DNA of 64,000 nucleotides from Corinectria fuckeliana (GCA_019137255.1 WPDH01000064.1:124715-188714); one strand, 5' to 3'. Shown: positions 9,486 to 23,238, counted from the stretch's first letter. Notes: generated by a model from the letters alone, not told the origin. Made by a program: numbers and translations.

Positions 9486-12400
9486 CTACCCGTGCGAGGG
9501 AACGCTGCGCGGAGTCACGTCGCCGCTCCGTCTACGAATTGCATGCTGATGTGTGTACTGAGCTTTGCTGTTGGCCTCCACAATCATCTGCTGCTTCTTC
9601 CGGACGGATCCCAGTCTGCCAGTGATCATCTTAATCACTGCAAATCAATTAGTCGTCTCATTGCAACATGCGGGTGGATGTCGTGCTTACTCTTTCGGAC
9701 ATGAGCCTCCTCATCGCTGTCAAGCTCACCGTTGGCCTCTTTCGCGGCGTCTCGCTCAACAGCCTTTCCCGAGGATAGCATCTTCCTCTCCATCTGAGTA
9801 TCGTCGTCGCCATCCAGTACCGCCTCGAGCATCCGAATAGCCGTAATGTACGAGATCTCACATCCGGTCAGGTTCTCATTTGTGACCTCGTCGATGGCTG
9901 CGGCACGGCTCATCTCCAGAGCGCGGTCGTACATGAGCTTCTCGGCACTGATTCCAGGGGTGAGGTAGACCTGCTTCGCTCCAGAGCCCGTAGAAGAAGC
10001 GATGGATTCAGTGCCATGGTTCGAAGGATGGCTGGGATGGTCTTCTGGTAGCTGCTTTTGGGCCTCGACGAGCTTGAGCCGGACAATCTCAGACTTCTCC
10101 AAGACTTCGTTGAAACGCTGCCGAACCCACTGCACTACCGCATTAATTCGCTGAACGACCGACTGAGACACTGCTCCCGCGACACCGCCGCTAGCCTCTG
10201 CTCGACTCATCTTGGACCACCAGAGGCTGGCGTTGTCCATGGCTCTCGCGAGGAGAGTGAGCGACTTGACGTAGAGGACCAGCGCTTCTTCCGAAAGCGA
10301 AACCACGGCTTCCAAGGTCAGCCCGTCCTCTTCAGGCGTCGTCTGGTCGACTTCGACGCCGCCCAGCCCGTGATCCGCAGATGGAGCCATAGGAACGAGT
10401 TGCTTGTACTTGACTTCGGCGAACCCGTAGACGCAGTCACTCCTGGTAGCAAACTCCTCTATCGTTTGCGCGGCCCGTGCATCTTCGTCAGTGGTCGGCA
10501 CGAGTCTCCCATCGCCGAGGAGGCTAAGCTCGTTCGAGGTCGAGGGCGTTGGGTACGCCGGATACGGCTGGTACAGCGGCGGTGACTGGCCCTTGGTGCT
10601 GCCTCGCAAGGGAGGGACCTTGAAGCCAAACAGACGGAGACTGGCATCCTGGATCGCTTTGGAAATGGCGCTGGAGGCCGACCCGGGGCTAGCAGAAAGG
10701 GCCTTTTCATAGGAAGATCGCCGGTCATGGCGTCCCTGGGCTACCAGAGCCGTCCGTGATGAGGGCGTAGGGATCGTGCCCGTGGGCGCACTGGCACCTC
10801 CTTGCGTGTGTCGGCGGGTCATGGCTCCTGACCGTGGCGATGCAGCATTTTGCTGAGCGGCAAGCTTCTCATTCGCTGCCAACTCGTCAGCGAGGGCATT
10901 GACCTCGACGTGTCGTCTCTCAACGACTACGTATTCTCGCTCCAACGCCACATCTTGGGCAGCCTTCTCCTCCTCGGTTAGGGGTCGACCGGCAGCTCGG
11001 GCCTTGCGCGTTTCATTCAAGAGAGAATTCGGGGGAGAAGCGCTTTCTCGGGCGATGATTCTCTCAGCGGCTCGGTGTTGGACTGGAAGAGACATCGTAT
11101 GCTGAGGGATGGGGCGGCGAATTCCGAGGCCCTCACCAGCCTCACGGGGGGATTGACCTAGCCGATGGCCATCGCCAGACTGCCTTTGATATCGACCCTC
11201 TCCGGGGCTTCCTGTCTGGGGTGACCTGGGGTGTAGATCTCGAGGAGATCTCGCACTACCTCCATCTCGTGGGGACCCCTTTCCAGAAGATGGCCTGATA
11301 CGGGGTGATGACGGTAAAGTCTCTCCTTGGCCTATGGTTCGCAGTTCACGAGGTCCTTGTCGGACTGGTTGGGGGATGTCATCCTCAACCAGTCCAGGAA
11401 TATCGCTTGTGACGATATAGTGACCGAAGAAATTCTCGAAGCTCAGTCGCTCGACAGGGCTCCGCTTCAGCAGGCTTCGGATGAGTGACTTGAGGTCCGA
11501 GCTGATGGTCACTTCCCTTGGGAACTTGATAACATCCTCGGCGGCTTCGATCTTCCTCAGCAACTCCACGTGGTTCCTAGCCCTGAAGGGAGGTCGACCG
11601 GTGCTCATCTCGTACAGGACGGTGCCGACGGACCACAGATCTGCTTTAGCGTCATATCGTTCGTAGCGGAGAATCTCTGGGGCCATGTACAGAGGCGACC
11701 CGCAAAGCGTATCGGCCAGGGAGGTTGAGGGCAGCACACGAGCAAATCCGAAATCGGCAAGCTTCAGCATGGGAAGAGAGGTGAGCCCGGCGATAGGAAT
11801 GAGAGAATCCTGGCTGGCCTGCAAAACAGGGCGGCCCCGTTCATCCCGGAATGAGCGGGAGGGAAGCAATAGTAGGTTCTGAGGCTTGACATCGCGATGA
11901 ACGTAGTTCTTTCTACGCAAAAATTCGAGCGCGCTGGTTAGTTGCTTGAGGAAATGTCGAATGACGACCTCGTGGAGGCCGGAGTTCGGAGCGCTAGGGT
12001 ATTTGCGGGCCATGTCATGAGTGGCGGGGTGGGTAGCGAGCTTATCGCGCTTCTTGATAAAGAGAGACAGGTCGCCGAGCTCGCAGTACTCCATGATGAG
12101 GTTGATGTGAGTGGTTGATTCGACACAGTCATGAAGGGCGACGATGTGGGGATGGCGAAGGGTCTTGAGGATCTGGATCTCGCCATAGAGGTTCTCTCTG
12201 AGCTTCTTGTTGAGCCTCTCGAGCTCTACGGATTTGATGGCGACGGCAGCTTTGGTCTCCTGTCCAACCCGTGTTAGTTGCAGTTACAGGAAGGGTTACA
12301 ACAAGTATTAGAATATAAGATTGAGAGGGCTTGTTTGCGCATGTGTGGCACCGAAGGCAAGAGACACTGGTGGGGAAGGGAGCACCAGGAAGCGACGTGA

Positions 12401-12608
12401 GCGAGCTGGTCGCGCAGCTCAGTGCGATGATACCGGGCAAACGCGGGGGATGAAGGAAAATGGTAGGTGATCGCACCTTGTGCCAGCCCAGATAGACCTG
12501 GGCAAAGCTGCCCTTTCCAATCTCGGATCCAATGTTGAACTGTCCCACGGTCCGACCTCCCGACCTCCTTGAGCTCTGGGAAGTGGAAGCATCCTGTGGG
12601 CCCGCCAT
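9486..12608 (-). CDS. ATG1: autophagy-initiating serine/threonine kinase Atg1
   Basis: Three exons, 12608..12477, 12259..9691 and 9637..9486, give 950 residues. The N-terminal kinase domain starts with QFNIGSEIGKGSFAQVYLGWHK. After the first intron it continues with AVAIKSVELERLNKKL, HRDVKPQN at about 165-171, DFG at 213 and MAPE near 239, all characteristic of Atg1. A long Ser/Pro-rich linker follows, then the C-terminal tandem-MIT-like region that binds Atg13. The last intron (9690..9638, GTAAGC to TTGCAG) is easily missed because the frame runs 21 residues into it before a stop. Correct splicing adds MIKMITGRLGSVRKKQQM and about 35 further residues. Atg1 phosphorylates Atg13 and Atg9 partners at the pre-autophagosomal structure. 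The acceptor at 12260 could be three bases further on, changing one residue (E). Confidence 0.96.
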
Positions 12609-13289
12609 GGCTTGCAGATGGGTGTTGTCGGCGGGAGGAAGACAGTCGGAGTGGATGGTAGCCCTAAGGCCTATAAAATTCGAAAGACGTCGGTTACAGA
12701 TGGAGGCGTCATGTAATCGACGAGATCAAGAAGCGGTCGCGAGAGTCGGAGATGGGTGTTGTCGGGGGGCGAGGAGAATAGAGGGGATGGTAGGACAAGG
12801 TACGATGTCGTGACAACAGGAGATGATGGTGCCGAAAGGTTGTTGAGGATGGCGGACAAGCAGTCGGTGAGGACGGAATGACCGAGGCGAGGCGGATGTG
12901 GAGAGCGGAAGCGACGACGAGCACGATGGCGGGTATTCGAGAAGTGGACCAGCTAGTGCGCGTCTACGAAGTTGAGGCACGAGAGTCAGTGAATGGGAGT
13001 CGACGAAAGTATAGATGGAAGCGACCGAAGGCGAAGATGAAGGACAGACGAGGATGGGGTAATGCGATGTGATTACGAGAACTATAGAAGGGAGGCGAAA
13101 GGTCGGCTACAAGTCGATGACTGACTGGGGCGAGCTGGTGGAACGGGATGGGGATGGGGATTGGGATTTGAACGGGGATGGGGATGGCGGATGGCGGATG
13201 GACAGGTGACTTACCAGAGGATGGCAGGCGGAGGAGGCGTTGCGGCGCTGCGGCGTTGGAGACTTGGAGAGACTTGTTGGAGAGCGGCC

Positions 13290-13320
13290 GTTGAGTTGAG
13301 TCGAGTCGAGTCGAGTCGAG
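13290..13320. repeat. (GTCGA)n short tandem repeat
   Basis: Five-base units TGAGT/CGAGT repeated about six times within the ATG1 upstream region. Confidence 0.85.
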
Positions 13321-15809
13321 AGCGCAATCGGAGTGGGCCTGCAGTGGACAGCTTGAAGGCAAGGCCGGACGAGTCAAGCAGGTGCAGAAGGGAAAAACAG
13401 GAGGACGAGGCGGTGACTCCTTTGCCCTGGACCGATTAGACGTCGTCGAACTTGGGCCTGGTGGCGTCGTGTGTGCTTGGTAGGTAGGTAAGGTAGGTTG
13501 GCAGTTGGGTGGGAGACAGACCGGGCGGTGCTTAGTGGAGGGTGGTGAGTGGTGAGTGGTGAGTGGTAGATGTTGCGTCACGCCCGCGGACCTAAAGAGG
13601 GACGAAAGGTGGAGAAAAAGAGAAGAGCAGATATGGCAATGGTGATGATGGCGGTGATGGGTGATGGTTGAAGGGGAAGGAGAAGGAGAGAAAGACAGAG
13701 GGGATGACCCAGAAGACGTCGTGAGCGTGGGATGGAGAGAAGAGAGAAGAAGGACAAGAAGAAGGCGCTCAAGAAGGTACGAAGCACTGTCCGGCAAGGT
13801 AAAGGTCAGGTAGGTAGGTACCTTACTAGGTAAGTAGGTAGGCGGACTGGCAGGCAAGGAACTTAAAGGTAAAGCTGCCGGGTTTCTAGAAGAGAGCCAG
13901 CAGAGGACGGATCATGGTCCATGGCCCAGAGGGTGGATATGCGCCGTAGTACGGAGTATGGATTAGTAGATCATGGGTGGATTGGTGGATAGATGGATCA
14001 TGGATGGGTGGGTGGAGCTGTAAGTCTGCGGGCGACTGCCAACTTGACCAGAGTGTACCGGCGTGGTGCATTCACTGCTGGCCGGTACTTGGAGCCCAGG
14101 TATCACAACTACCGTAATTGCGAAGGGGTCCATCCTCCTCCTCCGCAGGTCTTTGGGGATTGGAGAATTGGGCGGGGGGGGCTCTTCTATTACCAGGCGC
14201 ATTGGGCCAGTGACCACGGCCAGCCACCGGCCAGCCAGCCAGGGTGGTGGTGTTCTCCCAGCGGCCAGGGTGCAGGTACCTGTGCACGACGTGGCATCGA
14301 CACTGAAACATCAGGTACCACTTGACGCAGGGGATATTATCGCTTGGGCCCCTCCCTCCCCCCACGATAGCCGGCGTGGTCGGTACGTACTTTATACACA
14401 GTAGTAGCATGACCTGGCCCGGAGGTGGTGACTCGTGACGAGATGCATTTGGACTGACAGCAATAAAAGCAGCTAGCAGGCAGCAAGTCGTGTACAAGTA
14501 CATACCTTAGTCTAGGTAGGTAGCCAGTACGGAGTCCTAAGTAATTATCTCCTAGCCAGACGCCTGACCCCAGCCAAGTGGTAACAGTACCTGGGCGTAC
14601 TGCTAATGTAGGACGTCCGAATACGTGCCTGGGGCGGCACATCGCTAGTATGTACCATCTAATCGGGAATGACCAGGCTGCCTTGCCTGCTTCTACTTGG
14701 GTACTTCGGCCATTCACTTACTATTCTTACCGACAAGCCACCAAAACGAAACAGAAACAGGCCAGCAGCTTAAACAATGCAAGGGCTCGGCCAAAATGAG
14801 AGTCACCGTCAATTGCCCAAGTTACCTACCTACCTACCTACTGAGTACCTAGTCACATCCCGGGAGTCACAGTCGCAGCACCTAACAACAACAAAGTCTC
14901 CCGTCATCGCTGGGCAGCCCGGCGCTAACACCACCAGGACAGTCTGCAGTAGCCCCTGCCCCACCACACCCATACACAGTGCAGTGACCTCTTCCAACTT
15001 AACGAGAGAGAGAGTGCTATGAGGAACAATTGTGGCATGCCATGCGGTGTCATCTTAAGTTGCCTTGCCTCAGGCGGCATAAGCCAGGCAAAAGGAAAAG
15101 CATATTGCAGTAACTTGCCGTTGCTGGCTGGTGCTAGCCCTTTCGAAGCTGTAGCTCCATCGCCAGTTTATCTACCTAAGTACGTACTATGTAGGCATAT
15201 CCCATCATCAAAGACTGCTGTTGGCCGTTTCGTTCGTTTCCGGCTCGCCTACTACGGACCCAGGCCCGGCTTGGCTCGTATCGATCCTCCGATAAGACAC
15301 AGCCTAGTTTCCGCCAATTCCCCCCAGCAGCCCGACCGGGCCGGCCGCCATGTATTCGTACCTAGCTCGCCAGTGCTTATCGTTCACTTACAGCCCCGAC
15401 TGATAGATAGTCTAATAAGTAGTCGTCACAAGTCATCCGTTTTCCCTTTTCTGAATTCTTGCCGCGGCTACGAGCAAAACACAAATGAGAAATGCGTCGA
15501 GGGGCATGGGCGTCGTCCCGCGACTTTGCATCAGGAACAACTCTTGCGGTCGCATGAACCATCGAGTTTCGTGATGGCGAAATCGTTGCGCCACCTGAAA
15601 GGGAAAAAGGCAATTCGATGGCGTCAGCAGCCAGCTCCTCGCTCGCCATGAAGCACGCCCGCCAGAATAGCCCAAGGGGGGACCTTTTTTTCTTTTTCTT
15701 TGCTGGGACTTTTTGGCGCACGAATGCACGATGCGCTGCTCGAGCAACGAGGGACGGATGGTCTATCTATCTGCACCTGCCAAATATCTAGTCACAGAAA
15801 AGGCAGCGT

Positions 15810-15835
15810 CAACAACAACAACAACAACAACAAAA
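15810..15835. repeat. (AAC)n microsatellite
   Basis: About eight CAA/AAC trinucleotide units in non-coding sequence. Confidence 0.9.
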
Positions 15836-18800
15836 GACAGCAACCAACGTTATCGCCCAGGATGAATGCCCCCATCGCCGCACCTCGCAAGCGTCGGCCC
15901 ACCCCAGATCGCCGTAGCCCTATTCCGCTCCAGGCCAGGCCGCCCGAACGGAGCCAGCGGGTTCCCCAAACGGGCGGATACGGGACGATGACCAGCAGGG
16001 GGGGATGTGTCCCGTTGGTGTTGGTAGGACAGTAAACTACCTATCTAAGTAGATTACCTAGGACACTTGTGCACATGTGAGCTGTGTCTCCAACGCTAAA
16101 GTGTATAAACAGAAGTGATCGGGGTTCAGGCCATGATAGGATAAACAGGGGTTATTAATGGAGTGGAGAGCCAGAGAGATGTCAGATTCACGAGATAAAT
16201 TCAAGGATGCATATAGACCTGACCCTGCTCACGCCAGCCAGGCAGAAAGAGAAGGAGACGGAGAGAGAGGGGGGGGCACCAAATCAGCGACGAGGAAGCC
16301 TAGAAACATGCAAGGCACCCGGCCTCAAAATCATGCCGTGGTGTTTTGAGGTAAAACCTCCGCAACCGAGGTGGTTCTACATGCCCATCTCCGTGAACAA
16401 GTGCCTCCATTACCCATAGAACTAAAGTCCCGTCATCGCCCTCGTCATCGGCGTCAAACCTCCCGTCTGCCGCGAAACATGCGACAATGCCCCCCCTCCC
16501 CCTTTGCTTCTTCCCCGCAAAAGCCGCCTTGCCCAGGGCACCCAAACAGAAGCCGCAGTGGGTGAGCAAGTAAGTAAGTAGATACGTGGGTTGGCATGAT
16601 TTGACCGGTCTGCCTGGTGTACCCTTAGATCGATGCAACCTATCTCCGGGAGGACGAGCTCTTATACGAAGTAGGTAGGTCGGTAACAGATAGGGAGCAC
16701 GTCGTTGCGCACGAGACTATGGATGCGGGGGAGCGTGAGGTCAGGGATTGGAGGAAGAACGAGGATAAGATAAGAAGCGAAGAACCCTGATTAGACAGCT
16801 GTCTACGATGCGATTTTGGTACAGGATAGATAGAGCGCCAGTTGGCAGGTATTAAGTCGGGACTTGATATGCAGCCTTAGTACAGTTTACTGAAGATCTG
16901 CAAAGCCGCGAACTCCATCAAACCTCACATCGCCGTGATGACTCTAAACATGAGGCAGCCGGGCACGCATCACACTCCTTTTCGGACAGCTGCATACCTA
17001 GACACGGAAGGTAGCATTACCAAACCAGTTGGATGCATTGGCTGGATGCATTGTGTGTCGGTTGGTTCCCGCAGGGAGAGTCAAGCCTTCCAGCGTCGCC
17101 GAATGGAAGAGCTCGGCGGGTCGGCACGCAGGCAGGGCATACATACGGCTGCACTTCTGGCATGGTGGGGGATCATCGGGGTGAAGTGGTGTTAGTCGTG
17201 ATTTGAGATATCCCACTGCGAGGAAAAAGGTCACAAGTCAGTCCCTGGGTCGGTTTGAAACGGGGTTTCACTCCGGGTGACGCCATCCCAGGAGCAGCAC
17301 GATGTGATGCGATGTGATGCACGACCAATGAGTCAAAAATATGAAAATAAAGAAGAAAGAAAAAGGGTGTGAACACGCAGAGAGTTGCACGCCGGTCCCA
17401 GAATATTTTCAAGGCGACACAGGAGAGCGACACTAATCGGGATCTCGGTCAGGAGGAGAAGAGGGTGGTGGTGGTAGCATTGGTAAACGGGGGCCAATGG
17501 GAGACGGTTAATGACTCGACGGAGGGCATTGGCGACTCGGGGACTCCTTTTTGGGGGGCCAGGGTGAGTGTTGCATGAGCTCCACGGTGTAACTTGGGCA
17601 AAGGCCCATCTACCATCCGTTTGGTTGTGCCCGTTTGCTCCGTGACAGCCGGGGTGGTGTAAAGATTTCGCCCATGCCAGATATCAGGGCCGCGTTGGCT
17701 GTGAATCGATGAGATATTGCGTGGTTGGTATTTGCCGTGATGGTGCCTAGATAGGTATCTGTCCCAGATAAGACTACCTGCTTAGGGTATGATCCAAGGT
17801 GACAGCTAACATCTAAAAGTAGGCTACCTTTACCTTTGCCTGCCTAGGTAGATCCCACACCCATCCGATAGCTTCTCTGATAGACTAATACGAATAGAAT
17901 GATGGCCAAGCTAGACGGAAGAGATAAAGCGGCTTTGGCCCTCGGAACGTGGCAGAACTCCCCATCTCCTCTCCAGCACCTGGCTTTGCAGTCTGTACAA
18001 GAAATCGCCTCCGTCAAGGCAACAGCCAAATCACACCTCCTAATCATATGAGGACTAGAGACCTCTAACTATCTGACTCTGTCGGCAAGCGAAACATGGC
18101 TTGATACAAAAAAAAAAGATGCCAGACTCCGGCCCTTCGATGATACCTAGTGTGGCTATCGCTCGGGATCTATTTGCATCTGCGTTCTTCATTCTATCCC
18201 GTCTCCGTTACCCCCGAGGGAGCTGTCCCGTACCAAGATTTTCCAGGTTACACCTGTGTTTGAAGACTGCCGTTGGTAGATTCTCGTGTAACAATTGGCG
18301 GCACTGGACAGAGTATCCAAGCGGGGGAGTTGGCGGCTGCGAACAGGTTTTCGTTGTTTCTCACGATGCACCATCCAGCTTGGGCGAATTAGTGTCAAGG
18401 TACTGGTGCTGATGCTGCCTTCGAGCAATCCCCAATGTCCAAAATGTACGTTCGGACACGCCAGAGTCATATTGTCGTTCAAGCGTGTCCAGCCGCCCTT
18501 TTGACGAGACATGGACACTGCTTTGGTCGGTATTCAAGTGTCCGTCCAAGCTACGCGTCACATGGAGGTATGCGATAGCCGTCTAGAGAGAAGGGTGTTT
18601 AGAAGAACCCTCCGTAGGTTCAATTCAGACCGTGGCGGAAAGCAGAGCCAACGAGGGCGACGTGCTGAAAGTAAGCATCACAGCTTTGATGTCCTGGTGC
18701 GAGTCAACGAAACATTTAGTTTCTGGTGAAACCCGACTAGCTTGCTTCTCGTCGTGGTGGGACAATGTCTCGTTGCAGAATCCATCTCACGGCGACCTAT

Positions 18801-19473
18801 CTATGTAAAAAGGACCTCGATAGCACTCATCTATTATGAAAATTTCGACGCAATGCCAACCAATAGTCAATACTGGGGAAACCATGCATCTTTGTGTTAC
18901 CCCCCATCAACCAGATGGCATGTTTGGGCCCCCAACTATGTCAGCCCATGGTATCGACTGGTCATGACATGCAAGTCGTGCATTCGAGTGAGGGCCTCAT
19001 AGGCCGTCGGCAGAGTTACAATGAATCAGGACAGCCTGTTTTATCTTGAACTAGTCCAGCTCATCCATCCATGCTTCTCGGTCATATTTTTATGTGCTCG
19101 GCCTCTCGCTCTACCTCATCATCGTCATCCAAGGCAAGCCCATCTTCCCTCTTCGCACATGTTGATTCCCGCACATCCTACAAGGCAGCAAAAATGGGAG
19201 TGAAAATTCTTTTGTTTGCATTTGCTTTCCGGTGTGGTATCCATCTTGTTCCAAGTTGTACACGTCCAATGGCAGCCGTTGGATCCCAGACAAAAACGCC
19301 AACCAGGACCTCTCCATCAGGTGATGGGAAGCCATCTATCATAACTCATTTTCATTTCCCCGGTGCCGTGTCTCGGTGCCGTAGCGTGCTTCTTAAGTGG
19401 AAAAAAAAAATCCCAAATCCCAAAGTGCTTCCGGAGCTCGCGCTCAGATTCATCTGGCTTCGTTTTACGCACT

Positions 19474-20954
19474 CTAATGGCCCTTGGCCTTCTCCACAGT
19501 GGGGAGCTCCTTGATCGCCTCGGCGATGATGTTCAGACCCTTCTGTAGGTCCTCCTCGCTGATAACCAGGGGAGGCGCGAATCGGATGATGTCGCCGTGA
19601 GTTGGCTTAGCCTGTGAGAAAGGCTACGTTAGCATGGTGTTGACGTTACAAGCATCATCATGGACCACTTACCAAGAGGCCCTTGCTCTTGAGCAAGAGG
19701 CAGAGATCCCAAGCCGTCCGGCCAGACGCGGCGTCCTCGTCAATCACAACAGCGTTGAGCAGGCCCTTTCCGCGGATGATCTTGAGGATAGGCGACTTGA
19801 GGGCGGCAAGGCTGTCTCGGAAGACGTTGCCTAGGCGGTCGGCCTTGGCGGTAAGATCCTCCTCCTCCATAATCTCCAATGCACGAATGGACACGGCACA
19901 TCCCAGCGGGTTACCGCCGTAGGTGGAGCCGTGGGTGCCAGGCTCGACGACCATCATAATCTCCTTGCTGCTGAGGATGCAGCTCACAGGGTAAAGACCG
20001 CCAGAGATGGCCTTGCCCAGAGTGACGATGTCCGGCTTGATTCCAGCCCACTGGGAGCAGAGCATGCGACCAGTGCGGCCAATGCCGGTTTGAATCTCGT
20101 CACAGATGAAGAGAACGTTGTGCTTCTTGCAGAGAGCCTGGATTCGGGGAAGATAGTCCTCATCGGGGACTACAACACCGGCCTCTCCCTGGATGGGCTC
20201 GCAAATGAAAGCGGCTGTCTCCTTGCCATGGGCCTCGAAGAGCTCCTCAACGTCCTTGACGTTGTTGTATCGGATAGGCTTGCCGGTGGACGGGTTAGAG
20301 GCACCAATGTTGGGAACATAGGGACCATAGTTGGCCCTAGACTCGGGGTCGACCGAGAGAGTAATGGCAGCCATCTGAATCACAGAAGGGTTTCGTTAGC
20401 AATTGGCGCCTTGCTTCGATCAAATTGACCCCAGAGCAGGGTAAGTGATAATAACTTACGGTTCGGCCGTGGAAGTTGTCCTGGACACCAAAGATCCAGG
20501 CCTTGTCCTGAGGGACGCCCTTGACCTTGTACGCCCACTTGCGAGCGACCTTGATCGCGGTCTCGACAGCCTCGGCGCCGGTGCACATGGGCAGGACCAT
20601 GTCGTAGCCGAAGACGCTGCGGACCTTCTCGGCCCACTTGGGAAAGACATCGTTGTGGAAGGCTCGAGAGCTCAGGGTCAGTCGGCTGGCCTGCTCAGTG
20701 AGGGCCTTGACGAGCTCCGGGTGACAATGGCCCTGGTTGACGGCGCTGTAGGCGGAGAGGAAGTCAAGGTACTGGCGACCCTCGGGGTCCCAGACGTGGG
20801 CGCCCTGAGCACGGGCGAAGACGACGGGAAGAGGGTGGTAGTTGTGCGCGGCGTACTCGGTCTCGATGGAGATGGCCCCTTCGGTGGACGTGGCGTGGAA
20901 GCGAGACTCGGAGCTGTTGGAGGACACCTTGGCGACGTCGGCGTGGGGAGCCAT
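19474..20954 (-). CDS. CAR2: ornithine aminotransferase (PLP enzyme)
   Basis: Three exons, 20954..20460, 20374..19673 and 19611..19474, all in phase 0, give 444 residues. The first junction restores NFHGRT-MAAITLSVDPESR and the second restores KSKGLL-AKPTHGDIIRFAPPL, both core class-III aminotransferase segments. The pyridoxal-phosphate lysine is in TLGKAISGG (about K286), preceded by FICDEIQTGIGRTG. The enzyme converts ornithine plus 2-oxoglutarate to glutamate-5-semialdehyde and glutamate, linking arginine breakdown to proline. No mitochondrial presequence is obvious at the N-terminus (MAPHADVAKVSSNSSESR), in line with a cytosolic location as in yeast Car2. Length and motif order match the family. 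Confidence 0.96.
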
Positions 20955-23238
20955 TGTGGTGGTAGTGTTTGTTGGTAGGCGTTTAGTGGTGATGGTGTTG
21001 ACGGTGGGGGAGCAAAGTGAGGGGCAGGGATGAAGAGGAGCGACAAATCTAGGATGTCGTAGGAGATAAGGCTAGGAAAGATAAGAGGCTGCCGTTTAGG
21101 ATATTTTCTTGGTTGGAGAAGAGAAGGAGAGACAGAATAAGGTAAGGGCAGAAAAATGGGAAGGAGAAAGTCGTCGCTCTTTAAGGACGGGCTAAATGGG
21201 CAAGTGGCGATGCGGAATCGGAGGAAGTCACGAAGGACGCGAACGGAGCGAACGGGGTGAGCCGAGAGAAAAGCCAGGAATCATCAGGCGACGGGCGATG
21301 GAGTCGCAGGCGGCGGAAGGCGTTAGGTAATTGATACTGCAAAGCCAACGCTGGCGATTGAGTCGTCCTGAAGACGCTTTCCCTCTAAGTGACAGGCGCT
21401 CTTTCTCACTTCCCCTAAGTGCAGGTGGAAGCGAATAATCCATACAAGGTAGGACCACCTGAGCAAAGGCGGATGGATCAGACACACGCACACGGGCGCA
21501 CACTCACACACACGCGCACGCACACAACTCACGGCACACACCCCCCTGTTCACCCTCAGACTGGAATAGTTTGGCATATCTGCCGTGGCCAGCCGCGCGC
21601 GGAGGGAAGGAGGGAAGGGATGGTTGGAACAAGTGGCGGGTGGTTATATTTTATTTTTCCGGGGTAGCATGGCCCATTTGCGTCATTGTTCGAGACGGCT
21701 TGAGCCTCTCAGTGTCTGACACTTGACATGTGGTTTTCGGGGTCCCCAATTCCCAGCTCGACTACCTCATTCGGTTTACGGCGTAGATTTGGGGACTAGA
21801 TTTGGGGCTGCCAGGCAAGGCACCTGTTTACGAGAACGATCTGGGGTTGAAGGGGGGGGGGGGGGGGGCGCTGGGAGGGCAAATGGGGCGTATATCAGAC
21901 GGCGGGGCCAATTACGGGCAATTCATTCCTAAGACAAGAAAGCTAAGACAAGAAATGAGGACTAGAGAGACATAGTGAGACACTCACGTTTTCAAACAAT
22001 GCGGGCCATATATGCATGCAGTCGAAGAGAGAAGAAGAGAAGCGGGAGAGAAGTGCCATAATGACGGACACGGACACGGTATATTCTATGTGCCCAGCGG
22101 TCACGGCGCTCAGTGTAACGTTTGCAGAGTGAACTGTCACATCAACTCACTCCTGTCTTCAAGCCTGCCAGGACCAGCAATAGGTAAACTACACGCCCTC
22201 CCTTTCTAAATCTACACCAGAATAGCAGCGCCAGTAAGGACAAAGTAGGCACATCCATGGCAGGCGCCATCAACAAAGAGAAGAGATTTTCTTCCTCTAC
22301 CGATTGCCCCCAATCTTCCAATGTATCACCATCATCCTCGACACCAGCTTCAAAACGCCCGCCGGCCTCAGTGGAGAGTGGAGAGCCCGCACCGGCCCCG
22401 GGACAGCGTGGGATGAGCCGATTCTGCCCACCCCAGCCGACACCGGCAGTGCTCCATCCAGCCATTAAATAGGCCCAGGCCGAAACGAAATCGAAAAGTA
22501 TTCGTACTGTGGGCTTAGCACCGTACGGCGGAGCACCGTAACAAGTTGTTTCGCTCCTAACGGCAGGCCGTCGCGTCTGACACGGCCGAGCCGCATGACT
22601 CCCGGCCTTTTGCGCCCTCCTGTCACCCACCACGCTCTTACGTACGATGCGGCCGCTGAGCGCCCACCGCCATTACGTACGAAGCCGCGCTGCAGTCAAG
22701 GCCGCCGAAGCCGAAGGGGCACCGCGCCGGCGGCGACATCCAACTGCCAGCGTCGCGGGCGGCGGCTCAGATCCAAAGACCACTGGGTGTCACCATCCCG
22801 CGCTTTGCCCTTGGACCGAGAAGGTACTCGACCGACCCAGACATACCGCCTGCTTAACATCGGCGACCGTCATCAGCGTCATGGTCGTCTTGCATGTACG
22901 CGACGTTGCCAGTTGCCAGTTAGATACGGTGGGCTTGTTGAATATGTGCAGAACGGGATGGTACTTCGTATTTTAACTTGAAAGTGATGGCACGTGATGG
23001 CTCGCGGAGGTGGTGGCGCTGTGGCTGACGCTCCATTGCGTTTGGCACATTGCTACTTCGTACTCTACGCTTTGCCGTATTGGGACAAAGTGCTCCGGCT
23101 GGCTTGTAGCCAATCAGCGACGTGTGCTCACCTTAAGAGACCAGTTTGCGGCTCACTCACTCACTCAGTGCTGTGTGAGAACTAGGCTGATGTCATTCAA
23201 CTGCCGAGCTTCCTGAGCTTGGAGACGAGAGATTCATC
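20955..23238. other. intergenic between CAR2 and GPI10 (divergent), with poly-G tract
   Basis: This should contain both promoters. A CA-rich patch lies at about 21480-21545 and an uninterrupted 17-base G run at 21852-21868. The open frame at 22142-22633 (minus) has no recognised domain and I do not accept it. Confidence 0.5.
21852..21868. repeat. poly-G tract (17 G)
   Basis: Seventeen consecutive G bases, closely followed by further G-rich sequence. It could form a G-quadruplex; the length in an assembly is not reliable. Confidence 0.85.

Larger units (their letters stand above)
12609..19473. other. 6.9-kb stretch without a supportable gene
   Basis: The first 1.3 kb upstream of ATG1 is strongly pyrimidine-biased on the gene strand (CT-rich, probably the long promoter/leader), which opens a long Ser/Pro/Thr frame at 12964-13857 with no protein character. 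Beyond that lie short tandem words: GTCGA repeats at 13290, AGGTAGGTAGG near 13807 and 13486, TACCTACC at 14823, AAC repeats at 15810. A frame at 15019-15651 and a few of 100-150 residues have no recognisable motif. I see no tRNA, 5S rRNA or transposon ends. A long non-coding RNA cannot be excluded. Confidence 0.5.

Noticed and set aside
13486..13850. TAGG-rich patches as telomere-like repeats
   Set aside because: Fungal telomeres are TTAGGG arrays; these are short GGTA words and not TTAGGG.
12964..13857. 297-residue minus-strand open frame upstream of ATG1
   Set aside because: Ser/Pro/Thr/Leu low-complexity content follows from the CT-rich strand bias; no domain and no plausible splice partners.
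15019..15651. 210-residue plus-strand frame
   Set aside because: No recognised motif, mixed composition, and the opposite strand carries comparable frames.
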